From Gracilaria vermiculophylla (Eukaryota; Rhodophyta; Florideophyceae; Gracilariales; Gracilariaceae), in contig JAHNZQ020000004.1 of the NCBI GenBank assembly GCA_019155205.2, forward strand, positions 158,238-201,913: a DNA stretch of 43,676 nucleotides. The letters are read 5' to 3'. The position numbers and the translations under genes were made by a program. Below, piece by piece: positions 38,599-43,676 of the stretch; positions within the stretch are counted from its first letter, which is position 1; every line of letters begins with the position of its first letter. A model generated the notes under the pieces. It saw only the letters and a list, made by a program, of their open reading frames with translations, was not told the origin of the DNA and searched no databases.

Positions 38599-39244
38599 TC
38601 ACGGGTTGGATGCACCGGCCGCGCCGTAATCATCTTCGGCCTCGCCATTGCCAGCACCGTGGCCAGAACCACTGTCCCCTCCGTTCAGGCGCGCAGCGAG
38701 AACAGCCCTCAATGAGGCGATGTTACCGCTCGTTTTGCGTGCACTCAACCCGACTCCACGGAGGAACTGTGCCACCACCAAGGCTTCGTTCGCCAAAGGC
38801 GGGGGCACTTCGATAACTTGCGGTTCGTCCGGCAAGTTCGCGGCAGCCGGATCATTGAACGGCGCTGCCGGAGGACCTGCCACAGCGCCGCCGCTACTCG
38901 ATACCGTTGCCGGCCCGCCCGGACTGTAGCCCGTCTCCAGGTTATTCGCTTCGTCGCCGTTGGCTCATATTACATCGTCGTCGTCATAGCCTTCATCGAG
39001 GAGGACGTCGTCGTCGTACGCCGGGTGGTAGTCGTTGCAATTGACGAATCCACGCAGGTGACCACGGGAAGTAACCCGCTCTGCGGTGTGCAACGCTGCG
39101 GCCTCCGCTTCGAAGATTTTGCGTCCCTCCCAAGGGTCATAGAAGATATAATCTCCCGCAAATGGCGTGCGTCGTCCCGGAGACCGGTCATTGCCCCGGC
39201 GCGCTTCACCGTGGCCACTTTCCCGTAACGGAACGGTGCTCTAG
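38599..39244 (-). pseudogene. Antisense reading frame downstream of element B
   Basis: A minus-strand frame opposite to element B, interrupted by one TGA near 38,966-38,968. The upstream part reads PFAGDYIFYDPWEGRKIFEA and AYDDDVLLDEGYDDDDV; the downstream part is Ala/Pro-rich (PPAAPFNDPAAANLPDEPQ) with a helical segment (EALVVAQFLRGVGLSARK). Amino-acid composition looks like a real acidic/Pro-rich protein rather than a shadow frame, but I do not recognise it. It could be a structural (Gag-like) or accessory protein, or belong to another element. Confidence 0.35.
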
Positions 39245-39480
39245 TCGACACGGTCGACTACATGCAGAAGGTTTTGAGCCTTTTCAGTGTGGTCCACACC
39301 CCCAAGGGGGACGCGCAAGTCGAGTTCTCGAATTCAAGCCCGCAAACGCGGAGGGAGGTACCACAGTCGATACTGGTCGTAGGCCTCCCATACCATAAAC
39401 GCCGCTGTGCGGGCTGCCCATTCCGTTATCACCACGGACCACAAGCCGGATACCGGATCCTGTAACAGGTACGACCCTAG
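39245..39480. other. Unresolved sequence between elements B and C
   Basis: Only short frames on both strands. It probably includes a junction between two decayed elements, but no LTR or target repeat is visible. Confidence 0.4.
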
Positions 39481-42024
39481 ATAGGTGACCATGGGTGGAG
39501 CACTTCATTCATGTGAAGCTCGTGCTCCAACTCCTTAAGGAGGCTGGACTCACCCTGAAGCTAGAGAAACGTTTCTTTTTCAAGTCTTCGGTGGATTAAC
39601 GGGGGCACATTGTGCTCCCGGGCCGCCAACAGGTTTCCAGAAAAACTCAGGACGCCGTCAAGGAATCTCAGCCTCCCACAAACCGAACGTAACTCCGGTT
39701 CTTCCTGAGGTTGTGTAATGTTTTCCGGAGGATTGTTCAGAATTTCTCCCGTATAGCGGCGCCGTTAAATCTCCTCTTGGAGAAGGACAAGCCCACGCAA
39801 TTGGCTATCTTGACGGACGAGGAGTTTGAAGCCTTTAACACCCTGAAGAGAAGACTAATGGAACCACCGATCTTGGGACTTCCGAAGTGGCACGGCCGAA
39901 TTGTGCTGGACACTGACGCCTGTAAATACCAGGTCGGATGTGCCCTCCGACAGGAGCCACCTGAAGGTGGACTTCAACCTATTGGATACTGGAGTTGCAG
40001 CCGTACACCTACGGAATGGAAGTAAACCACCCCGAAGCGGGAATGTCTTGCCAACGTGTGGGCGGTTTTACTTCTACGCCCGTACTTAGAAGGCGCGCGC
40101 TTCACCTTGAAGATGGACCACGCACCATTGAAGTGGGTACTGTCTTTGACGGATGCTTCCGGTCGCCTGGAAAGATGGATGCTACGCCTCCTGGAGTTCG
40201 AGTTGGACATCTTCCACCGTCCTGGCAATAAACACCAGGCAGTGGACGCGCTTTCGCGAATCTCTACCGAGGGAGAAGACATAACACCTTTGGAGGACAA
40301 CATCCCGTGTCTGGTCATCCAAGACGCCGACGGGAAAGAAAGATCCGATGGAGAATGTTTGGAATGCTGTGAACCTGGAGGACGGTATAGTGGACTCCCT
40401 GAGGTGATGGTACTTGTTGAGGAGGGGAAAGAAGTTCTCCCCATCACCGTAATGGAGTTCCTGAAGAAGCAAAGTACGGATGCGTACTGTAAAGAGTGTC
40501 TGGCCATTGTGGGAAGTTGAACATCGTCATTCCCTGTCGACCGGGACGGCGTGCTTGTACGCCACGCTCCCCTGGATGGAGCTCTCCAAAAGGTGGTCCC
40601 GACGACGCTACGGGCCAGTGTGCTATATCTCTCGCATTATGCTCGCCTCGCTGGGCACACCGGTGGATCGCAGATGTATTTCACCGTGCGGAGGGAGTTC
40701 TATTGTCCGAACATGGGTAATGACGCCTTGCAAACGGTGGCGGATTGCTATTCTTGCGCCGCCGCTAGAGGGAATACACGCAAATACCGGACGCCGCTCA
40801 CTCTGTTCCCACTTTCAGGACCTATGGCGTTTGTGGCCATGGACATCTTGGGCCCTCTCCCCCAGACGGAGCGAGGGCACCGATTTATCCTTGTGATCAC
40901 GGATCGTTTCTTGAAGATCACGCGTGCCATCCCCCTCCGGAGCACCACTGCAGCAGTGATCGCCGACGCCTTTCTAGAGCAATGGGCTTACTCCTATGGG
41001 ATACCATTGTACCTCCTCATGGGTAATGGCCCCTAGTTCGCGTCTAAGCTCTTCGGGGCTGTCTCTGGCATGATGGGGATAAAACAGTTGTTCACAACTG
41101 CCTATCACCCCCAGACCAACAGAAAAGCGGAAAGGTTCAGAATGACCATCGCCTTAAGGCTGAAGACTACGTAGCGGACCACCAGAAGGATTGGGACGCA
41201 TATGTTGGCCCCCTCACGTATGCATACAACCTGCAGGTGCACCGCTCAACGGGTACCGCTCCTTTCAATTTGGTGCTCTCGCGCATCCCGCCAAGTGCCG
41301 TCATCGTGGCACGCGCCACAGTGCACCCGGCGGATAGGCCCCAGACGCCAACAGCGGCGCAAGCTAAACTCTCCATCCTAAGGAGATATGAGAACGCACT
41401 CTCCCTCGCGAAGGAGAGACTCACCGCCTCGCAGAGAAGGTACGAACAGGACTTCGACCGAAAAGTTATTGAAGGCCCTCACCTGAAGGAAGGCGACGAG
41501 GTTTTTTTCGACAAACCCGAGGAAATCTCCGATAAACCCCCGGACGTCATGCGCAAGTTAATGCCGACCACCTCAGGCCCTATAAATTCCTGGCCACCTA
41601 TACGGATACTGTCGCCGTTGAGGTGAACGGGCTCAGGGATGTCATCTCCCGTGATAGGGTGACGAAAGTCCCAACGCCCAGCCTCTCAGGAATTCCCGTC
41701 ACCCCACCACAGGGACAACGCGCGGAGATTCCTCATCCGACCACTTCAGACGCGAGGACACCACAGGATACTGGGAACCGCATCACCGCTCTCGGTAAAC
41801 CATTACCGGAGGCTGTCGATTCCATCCTGACCCCTGAAGGTCACATCCTCTACGTGGTGGACTATATCGTCTCCCATCGACAAACCTTTGCAGGAGTACT
41901 TTACCTCGTCCGCTGGCATGGGTACACCTCGAAGGACGACACGGAAGAACCTCCGGAACAGATCCCGGAGAACTTCCTTAGCCGATACCACGCCAATCTG
42001 TTGCGGAAACGCCTCTCCAAATAG
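39481..42024 (+). pseudogene. Element C: decayed chromovirus RT-RNase H-integrase-chromodomain
   Basis: Begins within the RT thumb (LVLQLLKEAGLTLKLEK) and lacks the rest of RT, protease and gag. RNase H has LDTDACKYQVGCAL and DHAPLKWVLSL. Integrase has the HYARLAGHTG zinc region, CYSCAAAR, VAMDILGPLP, an altered second Asp region (LLMGNGP, where Asp is expected before the Asn-Gly), and TTAYHPQTN...AERF. A clear chromodomain (YVVDYIVSHRQTFAGVLYLVRWHGYTS) lies near the end. Stops near 39,597, 39,688, 40,023, 40,518 and 41,034, plus several frameshifts, make it non-functional. Best frames: 39,711-40,025, 40,056-40,520, 40,551-41,036, 41,237-41,626 and 41,623-42,024. Confidence 0.88.
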
Positions 42025-42036
42025 GCGCTTCCGTTT

Positions 42037-42057
42037 AGGAAAGGGGGAGGGGGCCCC
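42037..42057 (+). promoter_or_regulatory. Purine-rich tract after element C pol
   Basis: AGGAAAGGGGGAGGGGG just downstream of the pol stop resembles a polypurine tract. No LTR boundary could be seen right after it. Confidence 0.4.
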
Positions 42058-42250
42058 CGACCGAAGTGTTTTTCGCCTCCGCAGTCTATCCCCTACCTGG
42101 AGTTCTCTTTTTTGCCTCCAGGATGCCGTTGCTCGCTTTCCGTATGCTCCCACGGTGGCACTTCGTGTCGTTACGCACGCGAACACGGCCTATGTATATT
42201 GAAACTACCGTTCATGGAGCTTCTGCTCCATCCGAAGGATCTTTTATTGG

Positions 42251-43396
42251 TCAGGGTTCTCTCACCTGCAGGTCATCGAACCGAGTTGAATACTCCGCTT
42301 CGAGGCGCGCTTTCGCAGTGAGCGCTTGGATTTCAAAGAGCTCCGACAGGCTCTCCTTGAGGGCCGCCATCGAGGCTCGGTCTGTCCGGGCCTTATGGAG
42401 CTCTAAGACCCAAGCACGCGCCTCGCGCAGAGCCTCTACAGGAGAAGCCGGAGCAGGACGGCCGGCCACCAGACACGCCTGCACCAACTCCTGGAAGGTA
42501 GCCTCCAGAGTCCCAGAGGAGACTCCTCCCGACGGTGCACCCGATACGGCCACCTCCGTTGACAGCGCAACAACCGCCACGAAAGGAGCCGCGGACGGCG
42601 GCCCAGCTGGGACAGGAGCTCCCCGACGGGATTCCGGGGATTCCGCAGTGGAGGGCGGCAATGCCAAGGACGGAGTCGGTAACACCTTAGGTGACCACGG
42701 TGAGGGAACTGGAACGCTCTGCAGGCGAGGCTGAGTAATCGGCGCAGGGACGCTCCGCAATCGGGGTTGCACCACAGGAGTCGAAGGTACCGGGACGGGA
42801 ACAATCTCGTCCTCTTCCATTGGAGACACGGCGGCTACCACTGCGGGAGCCATCGGCACTGCGGCGGGCTGCGGAGAAATCACCTCAGGAGGTGCGCTCA
42901 TATCCTGGGACGGAGCCGGTAACCAACGGGGCGCATCAAACGCCAGACTCTCCATCAAGGGGTCGTAGTCGAGTACTCAAAGCCGTGGCACCTGAGGAAC
43001 CCGAGATGGCGCCAGACGGGGAAAGGCAGGGTATGCTCGCTCGTCATCGTCTCCATTCGGACTCCTCACAAAGGGGTGAAACTTGTCCTCGCCGTAGTCG
43101 TAGCAGAGGAAACCCGGCGTGTCATTTCATGCCACCTGGAGGTTGTAATCCAACAGTGTCTCCGCCTCAGACTCGCTCCATGCGTTGCCCTTAACCAGGT
43201 TTTGGATGCCAAAGGAGAGCAGGACCCGTATGATGGACGCCAACAAGGGGAGCAAACGCCCGGCAGTCGGCTGATATGACGAGTCCCAGTAGAGGCGGCC
43301 GTCGCGACATTGGGTATAGGAGGTTACACCTTCGTCCGCCGCTTGGAGATACGCCATTAGGGTGCTGACCGCGAGCTCCGTCGAGGCGATCAACAT
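42251..43396 (-). pseudogene. Antisense reading frame downstream of element C
   Basis: One minus-strand frame of about 380 codons, interrupted only by TGA at 43,127-43,129 and another near 42,970. The N-terminal part (LYWDSSYQPTAGRLLPLLASIIRVLL, then FLCYDYGEDKFHPFV) looks like a folded domain. The middle is Pro/Val-rich (IVPVPVPSTPVVQP, TQPRLQSVPVPSPW), and the C-terminal part has a helical, coiled-coil-like segment (LREARAWVLELHKARTDRASMAALKESLSELFEI). Both stops sit where a Trp would be plausible. Function unknown; Gag-like or accessory protein of a retroelement are options. Confidence 0.4.
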
Positions 43397-43427
43397 GACG
43401 AAACGCCCTAGTGTCTATCTGACCAGC

Positions 43428-43463
43428 GACCTCATATGAGGTCAAATGACCTCATATGAGGTC
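43428..43463. repeat. Tandem perfect 16-bp palindromes
   Basis: GACCTCATATGAGGTC occurs at 43,428-43,443 and again at 43,448-43,463, separated by AAAT. The second copy extends to an 18-bp palindrome. The following sequence is AT-rich and empty of genes. Confidence 0.9.
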
Positions 43464-43676
43464 AATTTTAATTACTTTGTAGTTAGGTGAAAACATTAAA
43501 ACTTTTCCCAATTATTTTTTGTTCTGATATCCTCATCGTGTTGTCGACGCCGGCAGGGCTGAACTGTGTCCACAACAACAAAGGGTGAATTGTGACTGTT
43601 ACATCAATCAGAGTCGTCAACAACATTCGTAAACTATGGCATCGTCCACAGATCCTCGCAGAACTGCTGGAGCAAC
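43464..43676. other. AT-rich end of window, nothing recognised
   Basis: No coding, RNA or repeat feature could be supported in the last 213 bases. Confidence 0.5.

Overview
This is a nuclear genome fragment of a eukaryote. I infer an intron-poor alga, possibly red, but the window cannot prove the lineage. The genes are eukaryotic (a Raf-like kinase, a Mediator-like subunit, IBA57, two bZIP factors, a type II membrane glycosyltransferase). Several have long basic or Ala/Pro-rich N-terminal extensions that look like organelle targeting. Only one intron was needed (83 bp, in the isoaspartyl methyltransferase). Chromodomain Ty3/gypsy retrotransposons are present.

Layout. 1-1.7 kb: very GC-rich, low-complexity DNA with no supported gene. 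1.7-25.7 kb: a compact gene island. In order: EF-hand/TKL kinase (-), uroporphyrinogen decarboxylase (+), membrane ubiquitin-like protein (-), FGGY sugar kinase (-), MED17-like protein (-), organellar Era GTPase (+), AAAP/TyrP-type amino-acid transporter (-), a small basic unknown (-), protein-L-isoaspartate methyltransferase (+), IBA57/CAF17 (-), bZIP 1 (-), DUF271-type glycosyltransferase (+), bZIP 2 (-). Convergent genes lie very close (6 bp between the methyltransferase and IBA57). Gene starts and divergent promoters are extremely GC-rich and full of CGG/GCC, GGGCGC and G-rich minisatellite tracts, while several gene 3' parts fall to moderate GC.

25.7-26.34 kb holds a possible broken gene remnant. 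Composition then drops sharply. 26.34-27.7 kb is non-coding, LTR-like sequence. 27.7-43.4 kb is a retrotransposon graveyard. A degenerate plus-strand chromovirus (element B, about 27.7-38.3 kb) is interrupted inside its reverse transcriptase by a younger minus-strand chromovirus (element A, 29,422-34,575) with two 263-bp LTRs and a near-perfect 5-bp target duplication. A second insertion (436 bp, perfect 5-bp duplication) sits farther along the same RT. A third decayed plus-strand chromovirus (element C) occupies about 39.5-42.0 kb. Both B and C are followed by a long minus-strand reading frame.

How the genes relate: there is no operon. Shared themes are organelle cofactor metabolism (tetrapyrrole synthesis, Fe-S assembly by IBA57, organellar ribosome assembly by Era) and transcription or signalling. 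The most unusual signals are two bZIP proteins that share the same replacement of the invariant basic-region Arg by Asn, a Ca2+-sensor/Raf-like kinase fusion, a thrice-repeated hairpin upstream of the transporter, and antisense reading frames downstream of two chromoviruses.
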